A DNA stretch of 64,000 nucleotides, taken from contig NZ_FOOY01000003.1 of the NCBI RefSeq assembly GCF_900113325.1, positions 62,001 to 126,000 on the forward strand. The letters run 5' to 3'. The translations under genes were made by a program, and so were the position numbers. Below the pieces are notes generated by a model that saw only the letters and a list, made by a program, of their open reading frames with translations, did no database searches and was not told where the DNA came from. Below are positions 1-8,123 of this stretch, piece after piece. Position 1 is the stretch's first letter, and the number at the start of each line of letters is the position of its first letter. The DNA is from Sporolactobacillus nakayamae (GTDB taxonomy: Bacteria; Bacillota; Bacilli; Bacillales; Sporolactobacillaceae).

Positions 1-219
1 TTCAAACTATTAATCGCTTTTGCTGTACTCACTGCGGCTTTTTATGCTGGAATGACCTGGGTGGATCACTTTCAGGAAAAGGTGCACCGCTACGATGAAC
101 CGGGATCAGGCGCAGTAAAAGTCATTCATGAACAGGACGCCAAACGGATGGATGGCGATCAACTGGACAACAGACGTGATTATTCGCGCTTTATAGAATT
201 CTTGAGAGACGGAGAATGA
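1..219 (+). CDS. yqzK: YqzK-family (DUF4227) protein, 5' end cut by window
   Basis: Reading frame 1 is open from the first base to a TGA at 217-219, giving 72 residues of a protein whose start lies outside the window. It begins inside a hydrophobic segment (about residues 1-20) and continues as a charged soluble tail ending FIEFLRDGE. This shape, one N-terminal membrane segment plus a short tail, and the position directly before xerD match Bacillus YqzK, which lies between fur and xerD. No function is established for the family. Identification rests on shape and synteny. Confidence 0.7.
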   Translation, partial: FKLLIAFAVLTAAFYAGMTWVDHFQEKVHRYDEPGSGAVKVIHEQDAKRMDGDQLDNRRDYSRFIEFLRDGE

Positions 220-223
220 GCGA

Positions 224-1126
224 TTGAGGAAACAGTTAAATGACTTTTTGGACTTACTTATTCGGGAGCGCGGTTTGTCGGAAAATACCATTGAGGCATA
301 CCGAAGTGATTTATCTCAGTATCTTGCTTTTTTAATGGAAAGTGCGAGCTGCGAGAAGTGGGGTGATGTCACAGAAGTAGTCGTGATGAACTATCTTTAT
401 CATCTAAAAGATCAGGGCTGCGCGCCGGCAACGCTTGCAAGGAAGGCTGCCGCTATGCGTGGCTTGCATCGCTATCTGATGCGCAGTCACCAAATGGTGA
501 ACGATCCTGCTTATGCTATGGATATACCCAAGATAAAACAGAAACCGCTTCCCTCAATGTTGACTGTGAATCAAGTGGAGCAGCTCCTGGCAGCGCCGGA
601 CACTCGGACCAGAACAGGAAAACGTGATCGGGCTATCATGGAGGTACTATATGCGACGGGAATACGCGTATCTGAATGTATCCGGTTAAATCGAGACCAA
701 GTGAATCTCGGTTTGGAATTTATCCGCTGCGTTGGGAAAAAAGGTGACGAGCGGATACTGCCTCTTGATCCGGAAGCGATTCAAGCGCTCCAATCGTACA
801 TAACAGAACTTGATCATGAGTCGGCACTGAAAAAAAACGGACAGCCGCTTTTCTTAAATCGGCTGAATAAACGATTGACCAGACAAGGCATTTGGAAAAT
901 CCTTAAGCAGTACGCTGAAGAAGCGGGGATTTCTGTTCCTATTTCACCGGAAACGCTTCGACAGTCATTAACCGCTCATTTGTTGCAAAACGGTGCATCA
1001 TTCGAATTTGTCGATGAATTGATGGGACGCACGCATCATTCCGCATCGATGCGTTATCCACGACCAAATCGTTTGCCCTTCAAGAAACTTTACACTACCT
1101 ATCATCCACATGTACGATCAAAATAG
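224..1126 (+). CDS. xerD: XerD-family tyrosine recombinase with degenerate active site
   Basis: A 300-residue protein of full XerD length, starting at TTG 224 four bases after yqzK. XerD with XerC resolves chromosome dimers at dif. An N-terminal SAM-like core-binding domain (about 1-90) precedes the catalytic domain. The first catalytic Arg (YATGIRVSE), the beta-hairpin Lys (VGKKGDERILPL), the second Arg (PETLRQS) and the aligned Tyr (SMRYPRP) are present. The His of the family motif SPHTLRHSF is Glu here, and the His of LLGH is Arg (LMGR). The frame is intact, so this is substitution, not frameshift. It may be a catalytically weakened or purely structural XerD, or a paralogue with the working copy elsewhere. 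The assignment to xerD follows the yqzK-xerD-pnp gene order. Confidence 0.85.
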   Translation: MRKQLNDFLDLLIRERGLSENTIEAYRSDLSQYLAFLMESASCEKWGDVTEVVVMNYLYHLKDQGCAPATLARKAAAMRGLHRYLMRSHQMVNDPAYAMDIPKIKQKPLPSMLTVNQVEQLLAAPDTRTRTGKRDRAIMEVLYATGIRVSECIRLNRDQVNLGLEFIRCVGKKGDERILPLDPEAIQALQSYITELDHESALKKNGQPLFLNRLNKRLTRQGIWKILKQYAEEAGISVPISPETLRQSLTAHLLQNGASFEFVDELMGRTHHSASMRYPRPNRLPFKKLYTTYHPHVRSK

Positions 1127-1163
1127 TATGAATGGTATGTGTCACCACACAGGAGAGATGAAC

Positions 1164-1973
1164 ATGAAGCCAATAGAAGAAGTAATGGAAAAGTTGAGAA
1201 AAACCACACGCCAAAAACCAATAATCGGACTGATTCTTGGGTCCGGACTTGGTGATCTGGCTGACGAAATTTCCAATGCGGAACAGATTCCATATCGATC
1301 TCTGCCTCATTTCCCGGAATCGACAGTTAAAGGTCATAAAGGGCAATTTGTCATCGGAGAACTTGAGGGAAAAACTGTTGTTGCGATGCAAGGAAGGTAT
1401 CATCATTATGAGGGCTATTCTCTTGCGCAAGTTGCCTTTCCTGTTTACGTTATGAAGGCGATGGGCATTGAAAAGCTGATTGTTACCAACGCATGCGGGG
1501 GCATCAATACGGATTTTGATCCTGGCGATCTGATGCTAATCACTGATCATATCAACATGCTCGGTGACAGTCCGTTGATCGGACCGAACGATGATGAACT
1601 GGGACCGCGTTTTCCCGATATGTCGCATGCATACAGTTCGGAATTGATTCTGAAGGCGGAAGAAGCTGCTGCAGAACTCAATATCCATATTCGTAAAGGC
1701 GTTTATTTGGCGACTCACGGCCCGCAATATGAAACACCAGCCGAGATTCGAATGATGCGCGTCATGGGTGCTGACGCGGTTGGTATGTCAACCGTTCCTG
1801 AGGTGACTGCGGCGAGCCATCTTCAATTGGATGTACTCGGCATCTCATGTATCACGAACATGGCTTGTGGGATTCTCGATCAGCCGCTGTCACACAAAGA
1901 GGTTATTGAAACCGCAGATCGTGTTAAAGCGGACTTCACAGCCTTAATTAAATCAATTATTCGTTCGATGTGA
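1164..1973 (+). CDS. pnp: Purine-nucleoside phosphorylase (trimeric PNP I type)
   Basis: Phosphorolysis of purine (deoxy)ribonucleosides to free base and (deoxy)ribose-1-phosphate; cytosolic salvage enzyme. The 269-residue product shows the phosphate-binding GSGLGDL, the GHKG and GRYHHYEGY loops, VTNACGGIN, and the base-binding segment THGPQYETPAEIRMM followed by GADAVGMSTVPE. I chose ATG 1164 because AGGAGAG (1151-1157) lies six bases upstream; ATG 1158 abuts that site. In Bacillus the phosphopentomutase gene drm lies between xerD and this gene; here it is missing. The gene ends at a strong hairpin. Confidence 0.93.
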   Translation: MKPIEEVMEKLRKTTRQKPIIGLILGSGLGDLADEISNAEQIPYRSLPHFPESTVKGHKGQFVIGELEGKTVVAMQGRYHHYEGYSLAQVAFPVYVMKAMGIEKLIVTNACGGINTDFDPGDLMLITDHINMLGDSPLIGPNDDELGPRFPDMSHAYSSELILKAEEAAAELNIHIRKGVYLATHGPQYETPAEIRMMRVMGADAVGMSTVPEVTAASHLQLDVLGISCITNMACGILDQPLSHKEVIETADRVKADFTALIKSIIRSM

Positions 1974-1981
1974 AATTAAAT

Positions 1982-2030
1982 TTAAGCGAGAAAGAGCCGT
2001 GGAGAAAATTCACGGTTCTTTCTCGCTTAA
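1982..2030. terminator. Hairpin terminator between pnp and the convergent ABC cassette
   Basis: Twenty-base arms (1982-2001 and 2011-2030) pair with one G-U wobble around a nine-base loop. The hairpin lies between convergent genes, so it can end transcription from both sides. The T-tract is weak on the plus strand. Confidence 0.75.
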
Positions 2031-2088
2031 GAGAAAATGTCTTGCATCAATTTTTTGTGTTTCTAATTATAAGTGATTTGACACAAGA

Positions 2089-2904
2089 TCAAAAGAATGT
2101 CAGATTGCCGGTTTCCTTCGCGTGTTTTTCCGCGTAACGAACGAGAATGAACGAGGCAGCAGTCAGGGCAATCAATATGATGGCTAATTCGATTAAAGGG
2201 ATACATATGCTTCCCAATGTTTTGCCATCCATTACAATGGCTCGAAGGATAGTCAAAACAAAGGTTAGTGGGAAAACAAAAGCGATTACTTTTGCCCATA
2301 TTGGAAAAGCCATGATCGGCATACGCACTCCTGAGAAGAATTCCATCGGAGCTTCAAAAAGAGTATAGAGAAAGCCGGCGTCGCGTGAGAAGAGAAAGAT
2401 TGTATTCAAAAATCCACCCCATACAACAGCTGACAGGAGAAGCACCATGACGGCAAATGGAAGCAGCCACCAGTGAGCAATGTGGAGTCCGCCCATAAAA
2501 AATATGGTGAGTATGGCAAAAATAGAAAACATCCAAACAGCTTCAATTAAATTTGCAGCAGCGCGGCTGAACATAATCAAAGTTCGAGAGGCGGGAGTAA
2601 GCAGGATCAGTTCCAAAGTTCCTTGCTGGCGTTCATAGCCCATCATCCATGCGGATTGAACGAGACTCCAGAAAAAGATGTAGGCGATGCAGCCGGTGAT
2701 TAAAAAGAGTCCGAGCTTATTTACAGGAACAAATCGAGAAAGCGGACTGTTCTGTCCGAGATTAAACGGTTTGAATGCGTAGTAGGCATTGATGAACTGA
2801 ATAATCGGCCATAGAAACATTGAAAAATATATAAGACGATTATTAAAATTATGGCGATGACTCTTTCGCATTTCTGCTTGGCAGATCGTCAGCATCTTCA
2901 TCAT
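2089..2904 (-). CDS. ABC-2 type transporter permease
   Basis: A 271-residue integral membrane protein with about six hydrophobic segments, typical of ABC-2 export permeases (NodJ/DrrB-like). It is the last gene of the minus-strand cassette. Its ATG at 2904 overlaps the stop of the ATPase gene by one base (TAATG), so translational coupling is likely, and GGAGG lies upstream. The pairing with a second permease at 3898-4707 suggests a heterodimeric membrane channel. The substrate cannot be told from sequence; efflux of a toxic or antimicrobial compound is a reasonable inference for this transporter class. Confidence 0.85.
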   Translation of the reverse strand: MMKMLTICQAEMRKSHRHNFNNRLIYFSMFLWPIIQFINAYYAFKPFNLGQNSPLSRFVPVNKLGLFLITGCIAYIFFWSLVQSAWMMGYERQQGTLELILLTPASRTLIMFSRAAANLIEAVWMFSIFAILTIFFMGGLHIAHWWLLPFAVMVLLLSAVVWGGFLNTIFLFSRDAGFLYTLFEAPMEFFSGVRMPIMAFPIWAKVIAFVFPLTFVLTILRAIVMDGKTLGSICIPLIELAIILIALTAASFILVRYAEKHAKETGNLTFF

Positions 2905-3884
2905 TAGTCATGAACCTCCGTAAGCCGAATGATCGCGTCTTCTAAATTTGGTTTTTTGGCGTCGAACCGAATGAGTTGCAGATTTCTTTTTTGAGCGAGT
3001 GCAAGAAAGGAAGAAGTCATATCAAAGGTCGCTTTCATATCCACGCGCGTGCCTTCATTCGTTTCCTTTTTCTGTGCATGGATGCCAAGCTTATCTGTTT
3101 CTTGCTTGAGCCAGTGCCAGTTCTCTTTATCGAGCGTCTTCATAACGACAATCAGCGAACGGTCTTTGACAATCGTCTGGATGATTCTGCGCGGCGTGCC
3201 TTGTAAAAGCAGATGCCCTTTTTCAATGATCGAGACATGATCGCATAGCTCTTCAACTTCCTCAAGATAGTGGCTCGTCAGGAGAATTCCCTTGTTTTTC
3301 TCTTTGGCGAGGCTTTTGACAAGAACTCTCAATTGACGGGCGACCGGCGCGTCCAAGCCAAGCGTCGGTTCATCAAGAAATAGATAATCCGGGTCGTTGA
3401 TTAATCCGCGAGCAATTTGAAGACGCTGCTTCATTCCTTTGGAGTAACGTTCAACAGGGCGGTCGGCGAACTCAGTCAAACCAACCTTATCGATGAGCGC
3501 GCGGCATCTTTGCTTCAGAGTATTCCCGTTTAGACCATACAGTCGGCCGAAATACATCAGATTTTCACGGGCGCTTAAGCGCCAATAGAGCATGCGTTCA
3601 CCACCGGCGATCATATTGACGCGTCGCTTAATCAGCTCTGGTTGTTTCACTGCATTGATTCCGTCGATTGAAATGGTACCGGACGTTGGCGCGAGCAAGG
3701 TGGAAAGCATTTTTATTGTGGTTGTTTTCCCCGCTCCATTTACGCCAAGCAGGCCGATAATTTCACCTTTTTCAATCGTTAAACTAAGATCGTTGACCGC
3801 TTTAATTTGCTGTTTTCTTCGACTCAGCCAGCCGTTTTTTTCTTTTAGTGTATAACTTTTATGCAAGTGTTTTGCTTCAAGCAT
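2904..3884 (-). CDS. ABC transporter ATP-binding protein
   Basis: A 326-residue nucleotide-binding subunit. It contains Walker A (GVNGAGKTTTIKML), the signature YSKGMKQRL, Walker B (YLFLDEPTLGLD) and the switch His in LLTSHYLEEVE, followed by a C-terminal extension of about 90 residues as in DrrA-like exporters. The open frame extends to 3905, but ATG 3884 has a G-rich ribosome site (3891-3897, complement strand) at good spacing and gives the usual N-terminus MLEAKHLHKSY. It sits between two permease genes and should power both. Confidence 0.92.
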   Translation of the reverse strand: MLEAKHLHKSYTLKEKNGWLSRRKQQIKAVNDLSLTIEKGEIIGLLGVNGAGKTTTIKMLSTLLAPTSGTISIDGINAVKQPELIKRRVNMIAGGERMLYWRLSARENLMYFGRLYGLNGNTLKQRCRALIDKVGLTEFADRPVERYSKGMKQRLQIARGLINDPDYLFLDEPTLGLDAPVARQLRVLVKSLAKEKNKGILLTSHYLEEVEELCDHVSIIEKGHLLLQGTPRRIIQTIVKDRSLIVVMKTLDKENWHWLKQETDKLGIHAQKKETNEGTRVDMKATFDMTSSFLALAQKRNLQLIRFDAKKPNLEDAIIRLTEVHD

Positions 3885-3897
3885 GATCGTTCCCCCC

Positions 3898-4707
3898 TTA
3901 TCCAAAATGTTTTTCCAATACCGATTTTTCCATGCGTTTCATAAAGAGTAAGCCGATTGCAAAGTAAAGTATGCCAAGCGTAGAAAGACTAAGCAGATGA
4001 TAAAGAATGTCTGAAGATGGCGCGGCATGAGTCATTACTGAGCGCATGAGTTCGAGTCCATAATAGAGGGGCATGATTAAGCTCAGTCCTTGAATCCAAT
4101 CAGGCAAAAATTGCGGTGGGAAACTAACGCCGCTCACAAGTGTCATGATCACAAATAATGTATTCTGCGTGATGTATGTATCACGAAAAGCGAGCATAAA
4201 GCCTCCGAGTACGAGCGCTTGCGCGAAAAGAGCGAAACAAAGAACGATCATAATTGGAAGGAGCAATGCCAAATGTGCGGCGACCAGATTTAATCCAAAA
4301 AACAGGCCAACACAGATGATAGCTAGCCACTCGATCCCCGAACGCATCAGGCCCTGGATGGCAGCACCGAGAAAGTATCCAAGCCGTGAAGAGGGAGTGA
4401 GCAGCAAGGCTTCTAATGTACCTTCTCTCATTTCATTAATCAGCATGCGGCTGACGATCATCAGAAGAGACACGGCGAAGGAATTAAAAACGCCGCCCAT
4501 AATGACATAGGAAAGGTAGTCGGAGGTGCCCGTGTAACTGACAAACTGTGTATTCAATTGGCCTTGAAAAATGAAATGATAAGAGAGATAGGCAAAAATC
4601 GTGATATAGACACCGTCTAAAATATGTCCAATGAAAAATGACCATGGATATGCGCGGCGCATGGTGATCAGTTGACGCTTAAAAGTCGCTGAGAAAGCGA
4701 TCCACAT
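3898..4707 (-). CDS. ABC-2 type transporter permease
   Basis: A 269-residue membrane protein with about six transmembrane segments and the MREGTLEALLLTPSSR cytoplasmic motif, which is shared in similar form by the partner permease at 2089 (ERQQGTLELILLTPAS). This common motif between membrane segments is characteristic of ABC-2 exporters. The gene starts at ATG 4707 with GGAGG upstream and is the second gene of the cassette after the regulator. The two permeases are clearly related to each other, suggesting ancient duplication. Confidence 0.87.
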   Translation of the reverse strand: MWIAFSATFKRQLITMRRAYPWSFFIGHILDGVYITIFAYLSYHFIFQGQLNTQFVSYTGTSDYLSYVIMGGVFNSFAVSLLMIVSRMLINEMREGTLEALLLTPSSRLGYFLGAAIQGLMRSGIEWLAIICVGLFFGLNLVAAHLALLLPIMIVLCFALFAQALVLGGFMLAFRDTYITQNTLFVIMTLVSGVSFPPQFLPDWIQGLSLIMPLYYGLELMRSVMTHAAPSSDILYHLLSLSTLGILYFAIGLLFMKRMEKSVLEKHFG

Positions 4708-4721
4708 GGTATCATTCCTCC

Positions 4722-5735
4722 TTATCTGAGTTTGGGACGATCAAAAAATTGATCCATATCGACGCGAATCATTTCCAATTCTCGCGCTTTTGTTTTGTAA
4801 AAAACATAATGACTGCTGCGTCTGCTTTCGATCAAACCAGCATCCTCAAGAATCCGAAGATGCTTGGAAATCGTTGCCTTCGCAAGGCCTAGATGGTCGG
4901 ACAACTGCTGCGTGCAGTAAGGATTATAAAGCATTAATCGTGCCATCCGCATTCGAGTCGGGTCGGAGAGCGCCTTAAGCTTATCGGTCAGGTCCTTAGG
5001 GACACCCTCTTGTAGATCGTGAGAGGGAACAAGCAGCTGCTTTGCTACAAAAAGATCGGGCGTATCGATGTCTATTAATAGATGTGGTGCGATAAATGTT
5101 GATGGAATAATAGTTATTGATCTCAAATCCTCATAACTACGCGTGTATGTCCTCGCTTTGAGAAATTGAACCGATTGATCGCCGACAATAAAGCGCGGAT
5201 GAACCGAGCGAAGTGCTCCGATCGGATCTTTTTGCACCTCTTCATTAAACTGGTTCACCGAGCGAATCATCCAAGGCTCAATATGATAGAGCTCGCGCGC
5301 GAAAACCGTCGTGTGATAGTCGTGAAGAAAGTGGTAGAACATCTTTTGATATCTTTTCGGACGACGAAGAATTTCACGCTCATCAGGGTTTAACTGGATA
5401 CGATCAAGGTTGCGACGCGTGCCTAAAAGAAATGAAGCAAACGCCTCACAATCAATATGATTCCATTGTTCAATCGAATCTTCTACATAGCGATTTTTGA
5501 ATCCAAATGAACGTTCGCAATCCATAATAAACATCCATTCATCCGTCACTTTTCCAAAGAAAGATAACGTATTAAGCATTTCGGATGAAAGTGATTGCCG
5601 GGTACGATTCGCCCATTCAAGACGATCAAGATGGTGTTCCGGTTTTGTTAAAACATGCAAGCTGGTCATCAATTCACGGTAGGGTGAATAAACAGCCTCA
5701 ACATGTTTTATCATCCATTGTTCAAGAGTGCACAT
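4722..5735 (-). CDS. ArsR-type winged-helix regulator with large N-terminal domain
   Basis: A 337-residue protein. The last 90 residues or so form an ArsR/HTH_5 winged helix (ALSDPTRMRMARLM, then the recognition segment LGLAKATISKHLRILEDAGL, then the wing ESRRSSHYVFYKT). The first 230 residues resemble the DUF5937 type of sensor domain. ATG 5735 is preferred to ATG 5741 because GGGAG on the complement strand is correctly spaced from it. It is the promoter-proximal gene of the ABC cassette, so it probably controls its own operon; an inverted repeat lies just upstream. No ArsR metal-binding cysteine motif is evident in the winged helix. Confidence 0.82.
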   Translation of the reverse strand: MCTLEQWMIKHVEAVYSPYRELMTSLHVLTKPEHHLDRLEWANRTRQSLSSEMLNTLSFFGKVTDEWMFIMDCERSFGFKNRYVEDSIEQWNHIDCEAFASFLLGTRRNLDRIQLNPDEREILRRPKRYQKMFYHFLHDYHTTVFARELYHIEPWMIRSVNQFNEEVQKDPIGALRSVHPRFIVGDQSVQFLKARTYTRSYEDLRSITIIPSTFIAPHLLIDIDTPDLFVAKQLLVPSHDLQEGVPKDLTDKLKALSDPTRMRMARLMLYNPYCTQQLSDHLGLAKATISKHLRILEDAGLIESRRSSHYVFYKTKARELEMIRVDMDQFFDRPKLR

Positions 5736-5754
5736 GGCCATGCTCCCTTTATAA

Positions 5755-5778
5755 TTGATTCGCTATTTAACGAATCAA
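5755..5778. promoter_or_regulatory. Inverted-repeat operator candidate for the ArsR-type regulator
   Basis: TTGATTCG (5755-5762) and CGAATCAA (5771-5778) form perfect 8-bp arms around 8 bases. The repeat lies between the minus-strand promoter (5806-5834) and the regulator start, about 20-45 bases downstream of the expected transcription start. This is a good position for autorepression. Confidence 0.6.
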
Positions 5779-5805
5779 ATAACTAATTTTGCAAAATTAT
5801 TAAGA

Positions 5806-5834
5806 ATTATAGAGATAGCCTATCAACCTGTCAA
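5806..5834 (-). promoter_or_regulatory. Consensus sigma-A promoter of the ABC/ArsR cassette
   Basis: On the minus strand a perfect TTGACA (5829-5834) and a perfect TATAAT (5806-5811) are separated by exactly 17 bases. An unregulated promoter this strong would be very active, which supports a repressor role for the first gene. Confidence 0.88.
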
Positions 5835-5897
5835 TGACTAATTGAAAATTTCCGAAACAATGATCTGTCTATCCTTTATCTTTTCTCTTTTGCTTCT

Positions 5898-5926
5898 GTA
5901 TAAAAGAATCGCTCGTGGACAGAATG
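5898..5926 (+). promoter_or_regulatory. Candidate sigma-F promoter of dacF
   Basis: GTATA (5898-5902) matches the sigma-F -35 form GYATA, and GGACAGAATG (5917-5926) matches the -10 form GGNNANAATR at every fixed base. The spacer is 14 bases, one shorter than the usual value as I recall it. dacF is a known forespore (sigma-F/sigma-G) gene in Bacillus. Confidence 0.55.
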
Positions 5927-5954
5927 ATAAGGATCATAGTGAGGAGGTTTTTTC

Positions 5955-7127
5955 ATGAAGGCATTTTCTATGTGGATAGCTTGTGCCGCGCTCCTTTTCG
6001 CGGCTTTTGTTCCGACGGCTTCGGCATTTGCCGAATCAAAGGAAAACGCGGGTGCGGAGACTGGTAAACTGAAATCAGCAATTGTTATCGAGCAGGATAC
6101 GGGGAAGATTCTATTTAAAAAGAACGAGAATAAAGAGCTTCCGCCCGCGAGTATGACGAAGGTGATGACACTTCTCCTAATCTTTAAGGCGTTGCAGAAT
6201 CATCAGATTTCCTTGAAAGATAAAGTGAATGTGAGCGAGCACGCAGCTTCAATGGGCGGCTCTCAAGTCTTTCTTGAACCAGGAGAAACAATGACAGTGG
6301 ATGAGATGCTGAAAGCAATTTGTATTTCGTCCGCAAATGATGCCTCAATTGCGATGGCTGAGCACATAGCAGGTTCAGAAAAGGCATTTGTGGCGAATAT
6401 GAATAAAGAAGCGAAGAAGTTGGGAATGCGGCACACTCATTTTGTTAATCCAACCGGACTTCCTGTGGCCAATCATTACACAACTGCTAATGATATGGCC
6501 GTTATGGCACGTGCGCTGCTGAATCATCCACAAGTGCTGCACTACACATCAAAATATGAAGACTATCTACGAGAAAATACAGATAAGAAATTTTGGCTTG
6601 TAAACACAAATAAACTGATAAAAACATATCCAGGCGCTGATGGGTTAAAGACAGGATTCACCAACGAGGCAAAGTATTGTCTGACGGCAACCGCAAAAAG
6701 AAACGGTATGCGTGTTGTGGCCGTTGTTATGGGCGCGCCGACACCAAAGGAGCGCAACAAAGAAGTCGCCGGCTTAATGGATAATGCCTTTGCCGCGTAT
6801 ACAACCAAACCTTTACTAAGTAAAAATAAAACGGTAGCCATGGCGAAAGTAAAAAAAGGTGACGTGGCTCAAGTTCCGATTGTGACGAAGCATCCGGCAG
6901 TTCTTTTGTTGAAAAAAGGAGAGAGCTCGAAAGGCTTGAAAAAATCGATCAAAATGAACGGTCCATTGCAGGCACCAATAAAATCAGGGACCGTTGTCGG
7001 ACAATTTATTGTGAAGAAGAAGGGGAAGGTTATTTCACAAACTCCTCTGGTAGTCAAAGACAACGTGAAGCGCGCGTCATGGTGGCAATTGTTTAAGAGA
7101 AGCGCAGGAACCATTCTGACGCACTAA
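5955..7127 (+). CDS. dacF: D-alanyl-D-alanine carboxypeptidase DacF (low-molecular-weight PBP)
   Basis: Removes the terminal D-Ala of peptidoglycan stem peptides; in sporulation it tunes cross-linking of spore peptidoglycan from the forespore side. The 390-residue product has a signal peptide (residues 1-25), the SxxK motif ASMTK (Ser66, Lys69), SAN near residue 130 and KTG in GLKTGFT near 235, then the C-terminal PBP5-type beta domain and an amphipathic tail. GAGGAGG precedes ATG 5955. It lies directly before spoIIA as in Bacillus, behind a sigma-F-like promoter. Confidence 0.93.
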   Translation: MKAFSMWIACAALLFAAFVPTASAFAESKENAGAETGKLKSAIVIEQDTGKILFKKNENKELPPASMTKVMTLLLIFKALQNHQISLKDKVNVSEHAASMGGSQVFLEPGETMTVDEMLKAICISSANDASIAMAEHIAGSEKAFVANMNKEAKKLGMRHTHFVNPTGLPVANHYTTANDMAVMARALLNHPQVLHYTSKYEDYLRENTDKKFWLVNTNKLIKTYPGADGLKTGFTNEAKYCLTATAKRNGMRVVAVVMGAPTPKERNKEVAGLMDNAFAAYTTKPLLSKNKTVAMAKVKKGDVAQVPIVTKHPAVLLLKKGESSKGLKKSIKMNGPLQAPIKSGTVVGQFIVKKKGKVISQTPLVVKDNVKRASWWQLFKRSAGTILTH

Positions 7128-7160
7128 CGTCCGCAATTCTTGGCAGTTGTGACCTTGTTT

Positions 7161-7218
7161 TGACGAAACGGCACTAGTTATGTCATCAGGCAGGAGTCAT
7201 AGAGAGAAAAAGAGAAAC
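7161..7218 (+). promoter_or_regulatory. Possible spoIIA promoter region (Spo0A-box-like and sigma-H-like)
   Basis: TGACGAA (7161-7167) differs by one base from the Spo0A box core TGTCGAA. AGGAGT (7192-7197) and GAAAC (7214-7218) resemble sigma-H -35 and -10 elements, each with one mismatch. In Bacillus the spoIIA operon is read from a Spo0A-activated sigma-H promoter at this position. The match is weak and the call leans on context. Confidence 0.3.
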
Positions 7219-7319
7219 TAGTATCATGAGTTATCGGAACTCAAAGATTTACCGAATAGTTACGGATTCGGTGAACTTGGATAAAAAACAATTTCCGTTC
7301 AGGGAGGGAGGAAGCAGCA

Positions 7320-7670
7320 TTGAGTTTAAAAGTTGATTTGGAAGTTAAGTATGGCGTGCTGTGTATCCGGCTTGAGGGTGAACTTGATCATCATACGGCA
7401 GATGAATTACGTGAAAAGGTCAACAATGTCATGGATGAGGAAATGGTTCAACATATTTTGCTGAATATGGGGAAACTCACATTTATGGATAGTTCAGGTT
7501 TGGGTGTTATTTTGGGTCGCTACAAGAGAATTTCCGGACTTGGAGGGGAAATGGTTATATGTTCTATTTCTCCGGCCGTTCGTCGCTTGTTTGAACTGAG
7601 CGGTATGTTTAAAATTATTCGTCTGGAAACTGATGAAGACTATGCACTTCACACTCTGGGGGTGGCCTGA
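7320..7670 (+). CDS. spoIIAA: Anti-anti-sigma factor SpoIIAA
   Basis: STAS-domain protein of 116 residues. Unphosphorylated SpoIIAA binds SpoIIAB and frees sigma-F in the forespore. The phosphorylatable Ser58 lies in [15 protein letters not shown]. The start is TTG 7320 with GGGAGG nine to ten bases upstream, giving MSLKVDLEV. First gene of the three-gene spoIIA operon; its stop TGA abuts the ATG of spoIIAB. SpoIIE, which dephosphorylates it, is not in the window. Confidence 0.96.
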   Translation: MSLKVDLEVKYGVLCIRLEGELDHHTADELREKVNNVMDEEMVQHILLNMGKLTFMDSSGLGVILGRYKRISGLGGEMVICSISPAVRRLFELSGMFKIIRLETDEDYALHTLGVA

Positions 7671-8111
7671 ATGAGAAATGAAATGTCATTAACCTTCTCT
7701 GCAATCAGTGAAAATGAATCGTTTGCACGAGTGACGGTTGCGGCATTTGTCGCTCAATTGGACCCGACACTCGACGAATTGACAGAAATTAAAACAGTTG
7801 TTTCTGAAGCGGTAACTAACTGTATCATTCACGGTTATGAAAATAGCGGTATCGGAAAAGTAACCATTAACACCTCTCTCGATGACGCTATCGTTACTGT
7901 GACGATCCATGACGACGGCGTGGGTATTAAAGATGTGGAACAAGCGAAACAGCCGCTCTTTACAACTAAGCCTGAGCTTGAGCGCTCCGGCATGGGGTTC
8001 ACGATCATGGAGAATTTTATGGATCATGTAACGATTGAGACAAAGGAAGGAAAGGGAACGACGATCATCATGACCAAGGAAATCGCCCGCAACCGAGCGA
8101 TATGCAAGTAG
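7671..8111 (+). CDS. spoIIAB: Anti-sigma-F factor and serine kinase SpoIIAB
   Basis: A 146-residue GHKL-fold ATPase that holds sigma-F inactive and phosphorylates SpoIIAA. The ATP-binding motifs are visible: the N-box [19 protein letters not shown], and the lid region followed by [15 protein letters not shown]. It starts one base after the spoIIAA stop, consistent with coupled, stoichiometric synthesis. Full family length with no missing motif. Confidence 0.96.
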   Translation: MRNEMSLTFSAISENESFARVTVAAFVAQLDPTLDELTEIKTVVSEAVTNCIIHGYENSGIGKVTINTSLDDAIVTVTIHDDGVGIKDVEQAKQPLFTTKPELERSGMGFTIMENFMDHVTIETKEGKGTTIIMTKEIARNRAICK

Positions 8112-8123
8112 GGAGACATGCAA

